18,066 bases of DNA from Brevundimonas sp. (GCA_022712235.1 JALAGW010000302.1:1-18066); one strand, 5' to 3'. Positions 8,180-16,380 are shown, counted from the first letter of the stretch. Translations and numbers: made by a program. The notes: generated by a model not told the origin, from the sequence alone.

Positions 8180-8440
8180 ATGTGCATCGCCATCGCCCGC
8201 CCGGCGGTGGCGCCTCAAGACCCCGCCGCCGTCGCCGTCCCCGGCTCCCCCGCCGTTCCGAACCTCACGCCGCGCGCCCTGCACGCGCGCCTGCTGGACA
8301 ACGCCGCCGCCCGTCGCCGCCGCGGCCTGGAAAGACGACAGGCGCGCCGGGCGGAGGATGCGGCCTACTGGATTTCAGCGGCGCCGGCGGCCGTCAGAAA
8401 GGCCTGCGAACTGCGTCACCGACTGGCGCCCCTGCCCTAA
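8180..8440 (+). CDS. Small basic hypothetical protein
   Basis: This 86-aa protein matches no family I recognise. The ATG at 8180 is preceded by AAGGACG, a fair ribosome-binding site, and third codon positions are strongly G/C like the neighbouring genes, supporting real coding. Residues 1-30 are Pro/Ala/Val rich (low complexity). Residues 31-60 form a likely helix very rich in arginine (ALHARLLDNAAARRRRGLER and on), and the rest is Ala-rich with two scattered Cys overall (positions 2 and about 77). The positive charge could suit binding to nucleic acid or an acidic partner, but that is speculation. Its stop codon overlaps by 3 bp the stop of the convergent glycosyltransferase-like gene. The DnaA-box/GANTC element sits directly upstream in the promoter zone. 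Confidence 0.6.
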   Translation: MCIAIARPAVAPQDPAAVAVPGSPAVPNLTPRALHARLLDNAAARRRRGLERRQARRAEDAAYWISAAPAAVRKACELRHRLAPLP

Positions 8441-9405
8441 CGCAGTTCGGGCAGGCGACGCAGGACCGAGTCCTTCAGCTTGCGGCGGCGCTGGGCCGCG
8501 CTCTGGGGTCGCACGCGTTCGCGTCGTTCCAGCCCGTCGCCCCATCGCGCATAGGCCGCTTCCAGCAGATGAGGATGACGGTCGTGCTGATGGACGATGG
8601 CGCTGACGCCGCCGTCGGGATTGACGATGCGCCCGTCCGCGACCGTCAGTTGCTGTCCGGGCGTCAGACCGAGGGTGGCCACCCGGCCATAGTTGGCCTT
8701 CACCTCGCCCTCGATCATGCCGAGATGGAGCGCGATGTTGCAGGCCGCCTGATCGGCGCCGAAGGCGCCCCCGATCTCGGACCGCGGAATGGCCGCCAGC
8801 ATCAGCAGCGTCCGACAGAAGCGCATCATGGCGTCGCGGGCGCCGACCACGGTGCCGACACAGACGCACGGCTTGTCGGACAGGGCGCGGGCGACAGCCT
8901 CGCCGCCGACGCCGCGCAGATACTTCATGTTGAAGGCGTGATCGGCCAGCGTCCCCTCGTCGTATTCCGAGAAGAACTCCGAGCCCTGCGGCGCGGGGAA
9001 GAAGGGATCGGCCTGGAAGATCACGTCGCGGACATCCGTCATCAGGACGTGCCGCGCCCAGGGGCGCTCGGCCATCAGGGCGTCGAATGCGGCGAAACGG
9101 GCCATGACGGGATGCGGCGCCCAGGCGCCGGCGCCGACCGGACGCGGCGCCGCGCCCTCGACGTCATGGTCCGCCAGGAAGGCCAGCATGGCCGGGTCCT
9201 GATCCACCACCAGAACCAGAGGCCCATTCCAGACCGCGCGCAGAGACCGCACGAAGGGCGCCACATCGGCGACATCATAGCCGGTGGCGTAACCCAGGAT
9301 CAGATCGCTGGGCGCCCTGGTCGCGGTCGAGGCGACGCCCCGCTCCCCCGTGATCGCGTCAGCGACCCAGCCCAGATAGGCCGATTTCGCCGCCGGTCCC
9401 GACAT
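8437..9405 (-). CDS. Glycosyltransferase-like protein (putative GT-A fold)
   Basis: This 322-aa cytoplasmic protein has no signal peptide or membrane helix. The pattern suggests a nucleotide-sugar transferase fold: an N-terminal beta strand with DLILGYATGYD (34-44), a second strand PLVLVVDQD (62-70), the acidic motif HVLMTDVRDVIFQADPF (119-135) resembling a DxD/DxxD metal-nucleotide site, GADQAACN (216-223), a type of motif placed after the acceptor region in such enzymes, and IVHQHDRHP (270-278) near the end. The C-terminal 35 residues are basic. Donor and acceptor cannot be named. The ATG at 9405 lies one base after the carA stop, with GAGGG inside carA as ribosome-binding site, so the two genes are translationally coupled. 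Its 3' end overlaps the convergent small gene at 8180-8440. Confidence 0.7.
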   Translation of the reverse strand: MSGPAAKSAYLGWVADAITGERGVASTATRAPSDLILGYATGYDVADVAPFVRSLRAVWNGPLVLVVDQDPAMLAFLADHDVEGAAPRPVGAGAWAPHPVMARFAAFDALMAERPWARHVLMTDVRDVIFQADPFFPAPQGSEFFSEYDEGTLADHAFNMKYLRGVGGEAVARALSDKPCVCVGTVVGARDAMMRFCRTLLMLAAIPRSEIGGAFGADQAACNIALHLGMIEGEVKANYGRVATLGLTPGQQLTVADGRIVNPDGGVSAIVHQHDRHPHLLEAAYARWGDGLERRERVRPQSAAQRRRKLKDSVLRRLPELR

Positions 9406-9406
9406 T

Positions 9407-10567
9407 TCAGGCCCTCATCGACTCGGCGAAGCGATCGAACAGATAGAGGCTGTCGACTGGACCCGATGAGGCTTCCGGGTGGTGCTGGACGCTGAAGATC
9501 GGCCTGTCCTTGACCGCGATGCCGCAGTTGGTGCCGTCGAACAGGCTGACGTGGGTCTCCTCCACGCCGTCCGGCAGGCTGTCGCGGTCGACCGAGAACT
9601 CATGGTTCATCGACACGATCTCGACCTTGCCCGTGGTCAGGTCCTTGACCGGGTGGTTGGCGCCGTGATGGCCCTGATCCATCTTGATGGTCTTGGCGCC
9701 GAGGGCGATGGCCAGCATCTGGTGGCCCAGGCAGATGCCCAGGATCGGCTTGCCGCTGGCGACCAGCTTCTTGATCTCGGGGACCGCATATTCGCCCGTC
9801 GCGGCCGGGTCGCCCGGACCGTTGGACAGGACCACGCCGTCGGGATTGCGGGCCAGGATGTCCTCGGCCGAGGTCGTCGCCGGCACCACGGTGATCTTCA
9901 CCCCCGTCGAGGCCAGGGCGCGCAGGATGTTGCGCTTCACGCCGTAGTCGACGACCACGACCGACCTGGCGCCGGCTTCAGGCTTGGCGTAGCCGGTCGG
10001 CCAGTCCCAGACGCCCTCGGTCCACTCAAAGGCCTGGGTGGTCGAGGCCTCCTTGGCCAGGACCAGCCCGACCAGGCCGGCCCCGGCCTTGGCCTGCGCC
10101 ACCCGGGCGTCCAGGTCGAACCGCCCCTCGGGGTCGTGGGCGATGACCGCGTGGGGGGCGCCCTTGTCGCGGATGATCTTGGTCAGGGCGCGGGTGTCCA
10201 CGCCGGCCAGGCCGACCACGCCACGCGTCTTCATCCAGGCGTCCAGGCTGCCGGTCGCGCGCCAGTTGGCGGGCTCGGTCGGCACGTCGCGGAAGACGGC
10301 GCCGCGGGCCGCGCGCTCGGGCGCGCCACCGATCTGCTCGACGTCTTCCATGTTCACGCCGACGTTGCCCACGTGCGGGAAGGTGAAGGCCAGGATCTGG
10401 CTCATGTAGGAGGGATCGGTCAGGATTTCCTGATAGCCCGTCATCGAGGTGTTGAAGACCACTTCGCCGAGGGCCGTGCCGACGGCGCCGACGCCGATCC
10501 CCTGCAGGATGGTGCCGTCAGCGAGCGCGAGGACGCCAGTGGCGCCGGACAGAATCTGGGTCGTCAT
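9407..10567 (-). CDS. carA: Carbamoyl-phosphate synthase small (glutaminase) subunit CarA
   Basis: This 386-aa subunit hydrolyses glutamine and passes ammonia to CarB for carbamoyl-phosphate synthesis, feeding arginine and pyrimidine pathways. The N-terminal CPSase domain shows GEVVFNTSMTGYQEILTDPSY (about 35-54) and the GVDTRALTKIIRDKG segment (about 122-136). The C-terminal class I glutamine amidotransferase has VVDYGVKRNILR (about 205-216), LSNGPGDP (about 247-254), the nucleophile Cys279 in GICLGHQ, and His363/Glu365 in HPEASSGP. The start is taken as the ATG at 10567 because an AGGAG site lies 11 bases upstream; an in-frame TTG six codons earlier overlaps that site. It is followed after one base by the glycosyltransferase-like gene and preceded by the permease gene with an 86-bp gap. 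carB is about 6 kb away on the other strand. Confidence 0.98.
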   Translation of the reverse strand: MTTQILSGATGVLALADGTILQGIGVGAVGTALGEVVFNTSMTGYQEILTDPSYMSQILAFTFPHVGNVGVNMEDVEQIGGAPERAARGAVFRDVPTEPANWRATGSLDAWMKTRGVVGLAGVDTRALTKIIRDKGAPHAVIAHDPEGRFDLDARVAQAKAGAGLVGLVLAKEASTTQAFEWTEGVWDWPTGYAKPEAGARSVVVVDYGVKRNILRALASTGVKITVVPATTSAEDILARNPDGVVLSNGPGDPAATGEYAVPEIKKLVASGKPILGICLGHQMLAIALGAKTIKMDQGHHGANHPVKDLTTGKVEIVSMNHEFSVDRDSLPDGVEETHVSLFDGTNCGIAVKDRPIFSVQHHPEASSGPVDSLYLFDRFAESMRA

Positions 10568-10619
10568 GGCGCAGGCTCCTAACAATGAATACGGGCAGAC
10601 AAACGGCGGCGTGACTAAA

Positions 10620-10648
10620 GAGATGCAGGGGCGGGGTCAACACGCCCC
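10620..10648 (-). terminator. Weak hairpin between permease gene and carA
   Basis: On the minus strand GGGGCG (10648-10643) pairs with CGCCCC (10633-10628) around a 9-base loop, starting 5 bp after the permease stop. It is followed by TGCATCTCTTTAG, only partly T-rich. It may reduce read-through into carA. The same stretch could host a carA leader or promoter, but no clear -35/-10 pair was found. Confidence 0.4.
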
Positions 10649-10653
10649 GGAGA

Positions 10654-11949
10654 TTAAACCTTCTGGCCCTTTCGCACCCAGACCCAGGCCAGGCTGGTCA
10701 GGGCGAAGAATCCGACGCTGGGCAGGATATAGCCGCCCGCCGCCGCCGCGACCGCAAAGGCCGAGAAGACCACGCCGACCACGGCCAGGGCGCGCCAGCC
10801 TGTCCTGGTCGTCAGCTTCCACAGGGTCATCGAGCACAGGGCGTAGAGGCAGAGCGTCAGCACCGAGGTGACGCCGATCAGGACGCCGAACTGTTCGCCC
10901 AGGGTCGGCTGGGCGCTGGCGATGACCAGGGCGCTCATGACCACGCAGTTGAGGATGGGGTTGCTGAGCGGGGTCCTGCCCTTCTGCGCACCGCCGAACC
11001 AGCGCGGCATCCAGCCGGCCTCGGCGGCCCCGCGCGAGGTCTCGCCCGCCAGCATGGTCCAGCCGGCGATGGTCCCCAGCACCTTGATCACGGCGCAGGC
11101 CGCGACCAGACCGGCCACGGACGAGCCCATGACCCGCGCCACCAGGTCGGCGTAGGGGCTGGTCGAATGGACCAGGACATCGGCCGGAATGACGCCGAAG
11201 ACGGCCACGCTGGCGGCCACATAGACCACGAAGGCCAGGGCGACGCCGCCCAGGGAGGCGCGGCCCACGTCGACCGACGGGTTCTTGACCAGGCTGGACA
11301 GGGCGGCCGCGCTCTCGACGCCCAGGAAGGCCCAGAAGATGATGGCCAGGGAGGCGGGGACGGTCTTCAACAGGGGCTGGTCGCCGGGGCTCCATGACCC
11401 CATGAAGGTGTCGCCGCTGAAGGCCATGGCCCCGGCGATGATGGCCAGGACGATGGGGATCAGGCCGAGGCCCAGGGTGACGGCCCCGAAACGCGCCGCC
11501 GTCTTGGCGCCCGAAGCATAGGCCGCCGAGGTCAGCCAGATCAGGGCCAGATTGCTGACCGCCGCCCACAGAGGCTCCTTCAGCGCCGGGATGAAGAAGG
11601 CCAGATAGCCCGTGCCCGCCACCGCCAGGGCCACGTTCCCCGCCAGACAGGCGGCCCAATAGGCCAGCCCCGTCTGATAGCCGATGAAGCGGCCCATGCC
11701 GCGCCGGGTGAAGTCCGACAGGCCGTCGGCGTCGGGCTGCATCCGACCCAGACCGCCGAACACCAGCGCGAGCGTGACGGCCCCCAGACCGCAGATCAGC
11801 CAGCCGATGATGCTGCTGCTGCCCGTCGGCGCCAGGGTCGCCGGCAGCAGATAGACGCCCGAACCGATCATGTTGCCGGCCACCACCAGGGCGGCGAGCG
11901 CACATCCGATGCGGTGCGGCGGGTCGGGCAGGATTTCCGTCTGGGTCAT
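10654..11949 (-). CDS. APC-superfamily amino acid transporter, AdiC-like (arginine/agmatine antiporter type)
   Basis: The 431-aa inner-membrane protein has about 12 hydrophobic helices. The substrate-site motif GNMIGSGVYLLP (25-36) in helix 1 is that of APC antiporters, and many stretches resemble E. coli AdiC in order: GxxGYQTxxxYWxAC (about 88-101), WAFLGVESA (206-214) and IAGWTMLAGETS (294-305). By motif alignment Trp206, Glu212 and Trp297 occupy the positions of AdiC Trp202, Glu208 and Trp293, which bind or gate arginine. A basic amino acid or polyamine substrate is therefore likely but unproven, and no arginine decarboxylase is in the window. The start is taken at the ATG at 11949 (MTQTEILPDPPHRIG); an in-frame ATG at 12003 adds 18 residues of uncertain value. 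It diverges from the HAD gene and lies upstream of carA. Confidence 0.85.
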   Translation of the reverse strand: MTQTEILPDPPHRIGCALAALVVAGNMIGSGVYLLPATLAPTGSSSIIGWLICGLGAVTLALVFGGLGRMQPDADGLSDFTRRGMGRFIGYQTGLAYWAACLAGNVALAVAGTGYLAFFIPALKEPLWAAVSNLALIWLTSAAYASGAKTAARFGAVTLGLGLIPIVLAIIAGAMAFSGDTFMGSWSPGDQPLLKTVPASLAIIFWAFLGVESAAALSSLVKNPSVDVGRASLGGVALAFVVYVAASVAVFGVIPADVLVHSTSPYADLVARVMGSSVAGLVAACAVIKVLGTIAGWTMLAGETSRGAAEAGWMPRWFGGAQKGRTPLSNPILNCVVMSALVIASAQPTLGEQFGVLIGVTSVLTLCLYALCSMTLWKLTTRTGWRALAVVGVVFSAFAVAAAAGGYILPSVGFFALTSLAWVWVRKGQKV

Positions 11950-12039
11950 CTTCGCCGCATAGACCGAAATGTCGCACCCGTCGCGTGATATCGCGTCTGG
12001 CATCGGCTAGAGAGCCGCCGAAGACGACGGAGCCTCCCC

Positions 12040-12744
12040 ATGACCATCACCACGGTCGGCCTCGATGCCGACGACACCCTCTGGCACAACGAGACCATCT
12101 TCCGCCTGAGCCAGAAGCGGTTCGTGGATCTGCTGGCCGACCACGCCGATGAGCCGGTGATGATGGAGCGCCTGTCCCAGGTCGAACGCCGCAACCTGCG
12201 GCTCTACGGCTACGGCGTGAAGGGCTTCACCCTGTCGATGCTGGAGACGGCGATGGAGCTGTGCGACGGCGCCGCACCGCCGCACATCATCCGCGAGATC
12301 CTGGCCGCCGGTCGCGAGATGCTGGCTCATCCGGTCGAGACCCTGCCCGGCGTCGACGAGGTCCTGGCCGAACTGTCCGAGAAATACCGCCTGGTGCTGA
12401 TCACCAAGGGCGACCTGATGGATCAGGAGCGCAAGCTGGCGGCGTCCGGCCTGGGCGAGTTGTTCGCCGCCGTGGAGATCGTGTCCGAAAAGGACCGCTC
12501 CACCTATGACCGCATCTTCGCCCGCCACGGCACCGGCGCGGCCGAGGCCGTCATGGCCGGCAATTCGATGAAGTCCGACGTCCTGCCCGCCATCGAGGCC
12601 GGGGCCTTCGCCTGCCACATCCCCTATCACATCACCTGGGCCCACGAACTGGCGGACGCCCCCGAGGGACACCCCCGCTACGTCTCGCTGAGCCGCATCG
12701 GCGAACTGCCCGCCTGGATCACCGCCATCGACAACGCCGAGTAA
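12040..12744 (+). CDS. HAD-superfamily hydrolase (putative phosphatase)
   Basis: This 234-aa cytoplasmic protein carries all four HAD motifs: motif I DADDT (Asp9 nucleophile, Asp11 acid/base), motif II with Thr122 in LVLITKGD, motif III Lys151 in SEKDRSTY, and motif IV GNSMKSDVLPA with Asp180 for Mg2+. A helical cap occupies about residues 16-95. Such proteins are Mg2+-dependent phosphatases or dehalogenase-fold hydrolases acting on small phosphorylated metabolites; the exact substrate cannot be read from sequence. The ATG at 12040 has GGAG about 10 bases upstream. It diverges from the AdiC-like permease over a 90-bp gap. The 237-bp stretch after it belongs to the TonB-dependent receptor promoter, and no clear terminator is seen. 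Confidence 0.92.
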   Translation: MTITTVGLDADDTLWHNETIFRLSQKRFVDLLADHADEPVMMERLSQVERRNLRLYGYGVKGFTLSMLETAMELCDGAAPPHIIREILAAGREMLAHPVETLPGVDEVLAELSEKYRLVLITKGDLMDQERKLAASGLGELFAAVEIVSEKDRSTYDRIFARHGTGAAEAVMAGNSMKSDVLPAIEAGAFACHIPYHITWAHELADAPEGHPRYVSLSRIGELPAWITAIDNAE

Positions 12745-12852
12745 ATCTCAACGTTACGGGGACAGAAATATCCATTTCAAAGAACAGCGTCGCGATAACA
12801 GCGTAACTCCACATTGCGAAACGAAGATCGTCTTAAATGTGTCTTGTCTGCA

Positions 12853-12945
12853 CCACACGCGGAACAAGTCGTCGTTTCGACCACACTTTGACCGAAACTG
12901 GACAAACTCAGCCCCATTTCGGCCACACCTTGGGGAATGTGTGGC
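12853..12945 (+). promoter_or_regulatory. Repeat-rich upstream control region of the TonB-dependent receptor gene
   Basis: TTTCGACCACACTTTG (12875-12890) recurs as TTTCGGCCACACCTTG (12917-12932), identical at 14 of 16 positions with a 42-bp period, about four helical turns. A third CCACAC sits at 12853-12858. The first copy is embedded in a TTTCG...CGAAA dyad (12875-12897). The second opens a perfect 7-bp inverted repeat, GCCACAC and GTGTGGC (12922-12928 and 12939-12945), soon followed by a six-T run (12955-12960). This looks like paired operator sites or a leader hairpin; the regulator is unknown. Confidence 0.45.
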
Positions 12946-12981
12946 GGCTTCCGGCTTTTTTGTGTCAGGTGTATTACAGTA

Positions 12982-15900
12982 ATGAGAGCATTCCTCCTCG
13001 GTTCGACGGTGCTGGTCAGCGCCATCGCACTGACCGCCCCCGCGATGGCCCAGTCGGTCGAAGCGGCGCAGCCCGCGCCTCAGGCCGACGTCGCCACCGA
13101 AGTCGGCGAGATCGTCGTCACGGGTTCGCGCATCCGTCGCGACCCGACCAACGCCCCGACCCCGCTGATCCAGGTCGAGCGTGAAGCGCTGCTGACCACG
13201 GGTCAGACCACGGTCATCGACTACCTGGCCACCATCCCGGCCCTTGGCAACTCGGTCGTTCCGTCGGACACGACGGGCTCGAACCTGGGCGACGGCGGCC
13301 TGTCGCTGCCGAACCTGCGCTCGCTGGGCTCGAACCGCCCCCTGACCCTCGTCGACGGCCGCCGTCACGTCGGTTCGGCCGGCGGTTCGCTGTCGGTGGA
13401 CGTCGACACCATCCCGCGCCTGCTGATCCAGAACATCGAGATCGTCACCGGCGGCGCTTCGTCCGTCTACGGCGCCGACGCCGTCTCGGGCGTGCTGAAC
13501 TTCGTGATGCGCAAGGACTTCGAAGGTCTGGAGATCGACGCCAACTACGGCATGATCAACCAGGGCGGCGAAGCCAACAAGCGCGTCTCGGCCCTGATCG
13601 GCAAGAACTTCCTCGACGACCGTCTGAACGTCCATGCTCACGCTGAATACGAGCAGATCGACGAAGTCACCTCGATGGACATCGACTGGATCCGCCGCGC
13701 TCCGGTCCGCCTGGGCATCGACGCCGATCCGACCAACGCCCAGTACGACGGCCGCATCGACAGCCACGTCTTCACCGGCGTGAAGCGTCTGGACATCCCG
13801 CGTTGGGGTCAGACCACCCTGGCCAACGTCCAGCGTCCCAGCGACCTGACCAACCCGAACGTCGCCTACGCCGACTGCTTCCCCGGCGGCGAGTTCTCCT
13901 ACAGCGCCAACTGCTTCGGCGTCGCGCCCGGCAAGACCTTCTGGTACGAAAACGGCGGCGCTCGCCTGGCCAACTTCGGTCAACGCGTCGGCGAGACCGG
14001 CATCAACCGCCCCTACAACATCGGCGGCGACGGTGAGAACCCGGCCGACTTCTCGACCGGTTCGCGCGTTCCGCGTTCGGAGTCGCAACGCTATCAGGTC
14101 GGCTCGACCTTCAAGCTGACCGACAACATCGAACTGTACGGCGAAGCCAAGTACGTCACGGAAGACACCTTCGACCGCGGCCAGCCGACCTTCTTCGACG
14201 TCGACCTGGTCAACTCCTACGACGCGAACACCGCCAACCCGATCTACGCGGTGAACAACTTCGACCTGCGCTGGGACGACAACGCCTTCCTGCCGTCGAT
14301 CGTCAAGGACGCCATCCGCACCAACGTCGTCACGCCCTACAGCCGCCCGACGGCCGACGCGGCCGGCCAGGCCCTGCCGGGCATCGCCCTGCAGAACGCC
14401 CGCCACACCCTGTTCGGTCCCGACCGCACCCAGGACAACACGCGTGAACTGCAGCGCTACGTCGTCGGCGCCCGCGGCGACTTCGACCAGCTCGGCTTCG
14501 TCAAGGACATCGCCTGGGATCTGGGCTACACCTACGGCAAGGTCGAGATCGAAAACCGCGAACGCGGCGTCGACGGTCAACGCTTCGCCCTGGCGGCTGA
14601 CGCCGTCGTCGACACCGCCGGCATCGTCAATGGCCAGGCCGGCCAGATCGTCTGCCGTTCGCAGCTGCTGAACGCCCAGGGCGTGCCAATGCGCGTCGTC
14701 GACGCCGACGGCAACGTCATCACGGAAGGTCTGCAAGACTACCAGCGTGGCGGCGATCTGCGTGAGAGCCAATACGGCCGCGACTCGATCTCGCAGTGCA
14801 CCCCGCTGAACATCTTCGGCAAGGGCAACCAGAGCGCCGAGGCTCTCGAATACGTCGACGCCGTCATCGGCATCAAGGAACGTAACGAGCAGCAGCAGTT
14901 CCTGGGTTCGATCTCGGGCAACCTGTGGGACTTCTGGGGCGCCGGCGCCATCGGCCTGGCCATCGGCGGCGAGTACCGCAAGGAAACGACCGAGGCCACC
15001 GGCCGCGATCGCGACACCGACGGTCGCCTGCTCTTCCTGAACTCGGGCCCGGACTTCCCGGAAGCCTCCTATGAGTCCAAGGAAGTCTTCACCGAGCTGT
15101 CGATCCCGCTGTTCCGCGACAGCTTCCTGGGCGAGTATGCGGAAATCAGCGGTTCGTACCGCTACGCCGACTACTCCACCGTGGGCAACGTCGACGTCTA
15201 TGGCGTGAACCTGGTCTATCGTCCGATTCCGGACATTACGTTCAAGACCAGCTACAACACCTCGGTTCGGGTGCCTGACCTGGGCGAAAACTTCTCGCCG
15301 CTCAGCGAAACCTTCCTGAACAACATCGTCGACCCGTGCGCGACCCTGAACATCGCCGCGGTCTCCGAAGCCGACAAGAAGGCCAACCGCATCAAGAACT
15401 GCACCGCCCTAGCGGCGCAGCAAGGCCTGACCTTCGACTTCGCCGGCGCCACCGCCACCAACGCCGACGACTTCAACCCGACCTACACCTCGGGCATCTC
15501 CGGTTCGGCCGGCGGCAACCCGAACCTGAAGCCGGAAGAATCGACCAGCTTCACCTTCTCGACGGTGCTGAAGCCCCGCTTCATCCCGAACTTCTCGCTG
15601 GTCCTCGACTACTACGAGATCGAGATCGAACAGGTCATCGCCGCGGTGTCGGCCCAGACGGCGGCGGAAAACTGCGTCAACGGCGACAGCCTCAACGAGG
15701 CCGCCTGCTCGACCATCTTCCGCAACAACCCGAACATCGAGTTCGGCATCGGCGCCCCCAACGGCGACCCGGTGGGCGGCTTCATCGAGGGTTCGCTGAA
15801 CTACGCCAAGCTGCAAACCCGCGGCCTGGACGTCACGGCGCGCTACAGCTTCGACTTCGACGAGATGCTGGGCCGCAACTGGGGCCGTCTGGACTACTCG

Positions 15901-16326
15901 CTGTCCGGCAACTGGCTGATCGAGCAGAAGAACTTCCTGAACGAAGCCGACCCCGCCGACTACGACGACCTGTCCAGCACGATCGGCTACCCGCGCGTGC
16001 GTCTGTCCTCGTCGCTGACCTGGACGCCGAACGACGTCTGGAGCGTCAACTGGACGGCGGACTGGCAAGCGGCTCAGGACATCGTCCAGCTGCGCGACTG
16101 GGTGCTGAACGCCGACTCGCGCACGTCGGACCAACTGGATACCGAAAACTTCGTGCGTAACGACGTGACGGTCCGCTGGAACGTCCGTGACGACCTGTCG
16201 GTTCGCGCCGGCGTGGTGAACCTGTTCGACGCCGAACAGCCGTCCTACCTGGGCACCACCCTGTACTCGAACTTCGACCCCTACGGTCGTCGCTTCTTCG
16301 TCGGCCTGAACTACCGTCCCTGGTAA
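12982..16326 (+). CDS. TonB-dependent outer-membrane receptor
   Basis: The 1114-aa precursor starts at the ATG at 12982, giving a clean signal peptide MRAFLLGSTVLVSAIALTAP ending AMA|Q at residue 23. An in-frame ATG at 12937 would place 15 residues before it. A TonB-box-like EIVVTG (43-48) and SRIRRD precede the plug domain (about 50-180, with IDYLATIPALGNS, RPLTLVDGRRHV, IEIVTGGASSVYGADAVSGVLNFVMRKDFEG). The remainder is a 22-strand-type barrel ending GRRFFVGLNYRPW, an aromatic C-terminus typical of outer-membrane export. There is no STN signalling domain, so surface signalling to an anti-sigma factor is unlikely. Several paired cysteines in putative extracellular loops (for example DPC...NC and ENC...AAC) could form disulfides. 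It imports a scarce substrate (siderophore, vitamin or glycan) powered by TonB-ExbBD; the ligand is not identifiable. Codon choice looks tuned for high expression (mostly TCG serine, GCC, AAC, TTC). It is monocistronic, with its own terminator. Confidence 0.95.
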   Translation: MRAFLLGSTVLVSAIALTAPAMAQSVEAAQPAPQADVATEVGEIVVTGSRIRRDPTNAPTPLIQVEREALLTTGQTTVIDYLATIPALGNSVVPSDTTGSNLGDGGLSLPNLRSLGSNRPLTLVDGRRHVGSAGGSLSVDVDTIPRLLIQNIEIVTGGASSVYGADAVSGVLNFVMRKDFEGLEIDANYGMINQGGEANKRVSALIGKNFLDDRLNVHAHAEYEQIDEVTSMDIDWIRRAPVRLGIDADPTNAQYDGRIDSHVFTGVKRLDIPRWGQTTLANVQRPSDLTNPNVAYADCFPGGEFSYSANCFGVAPGKTFWYENGGARLANFGQRVGETGINRPYNIGGDGENPADFSTGSRVPRSESQRYQVGSTFKLTDNIELYGEAKYVTEDTFDRGQPTFFDVDLVNSYDANTANPIYAVNNFDLRWDDNAFLPSIVKDAIRTNVVTPYSRPTADAAGQALPGIALQNARHTLFGPDRTQDNTRELQRYVVGARGDFDQLGFVKDIAWDLGYTYGKVEIENRERGVDGQRFALAADAVVDTAGIVNGQAGQIVCRSQLLNAQGVPMRVVDADGNVITEGLQDYQRGGDLRESQYGRDSISQCTPLNIFGKGNQSAEALEYVDAVIGIKERNEQQQFLGSISGNLWDFWGAGAIGLAIGGEYRKETTEATGRDRDTDGRLLFLNSGPDFPEASYESKEVFTELSIPLFRDSFLGEYAEISGSYRYADYSTVGNVDVYGVNLVYRPIPDITFKTSYNTSVRVPDLGENFSPLSETFLNNIVDPCATLNIAAVSEADKKANRIKNCTALAAQQGLTFDFAGATATNADDFNPTYTSGISGSAGGNPNLKPEESTSFTFSTVLKPRFIPNFSLVLDYYEIEIEQVIAAVSAQTAAENCVNGDSLNEAACSTIFRNNPNIEFGIGAPNGDPVGGFIEGSLNYAKLQTRGLDVTARYSFDFDEMLGRNWGRLDYSLSGNWLIEQKNFLNEADPADYDDLSSTIGYPRVRLSSSLTWTPNDVWSVNWTADWQAAQDIVQLRDWVLNADSRTSDQLDTENFVRNDVTVRWNVRDDLSVRAGVVNLFDAEQPSYLGTTLYSNFDPYGRRFFVGLNYRPW

Positions 16327-16347
16327 TTCCGGTCTGAAGACAGGTTG

Positions 16348-16380
16348 AAGGGCGGCCCGCGAGGGCCGCCCTTTTTCTTT
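16348..16380 (+). terminator. Intrinsic terminator of the TonB-dependent receptor gene
   Basis: AAGGGCGGCCC (16348-16358) and GGGCCGCCCTT (16363-16373) form a perfect 11-bp stem with a GCGA tetraloop, followed by TTTCTTT. It begins 22 bp after the receptor stop codon. Confidence 0.92.

Noticed and set aside
9479..10582. 367-codon plus-strand frame opposite carA
   Set aside because: Antisense shadow of carA, with no recognisable features.
10637..11977. 446-codon minus-strand frame overlapping the permease in another reading frame
   Set aside because: Arg/Gly/Pro-rich out-of-frame translation. The permease frame has 12 hydrophobic helices and AdiC motifs.
12754..14772. 672-codon minus-strand frame opposite the TonB-dependent receptor
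   Set aside because: Shadow frame with a Val/Asp/Gly-rich repeating composition. The receptor on the other strand has a signal peptide, plug and barrel.
15409..16134. 241-codon minus-strand frame in the receptor gene
   Set aside because: Shadow frame, Val/Arg/Gly rich, no family pattern.
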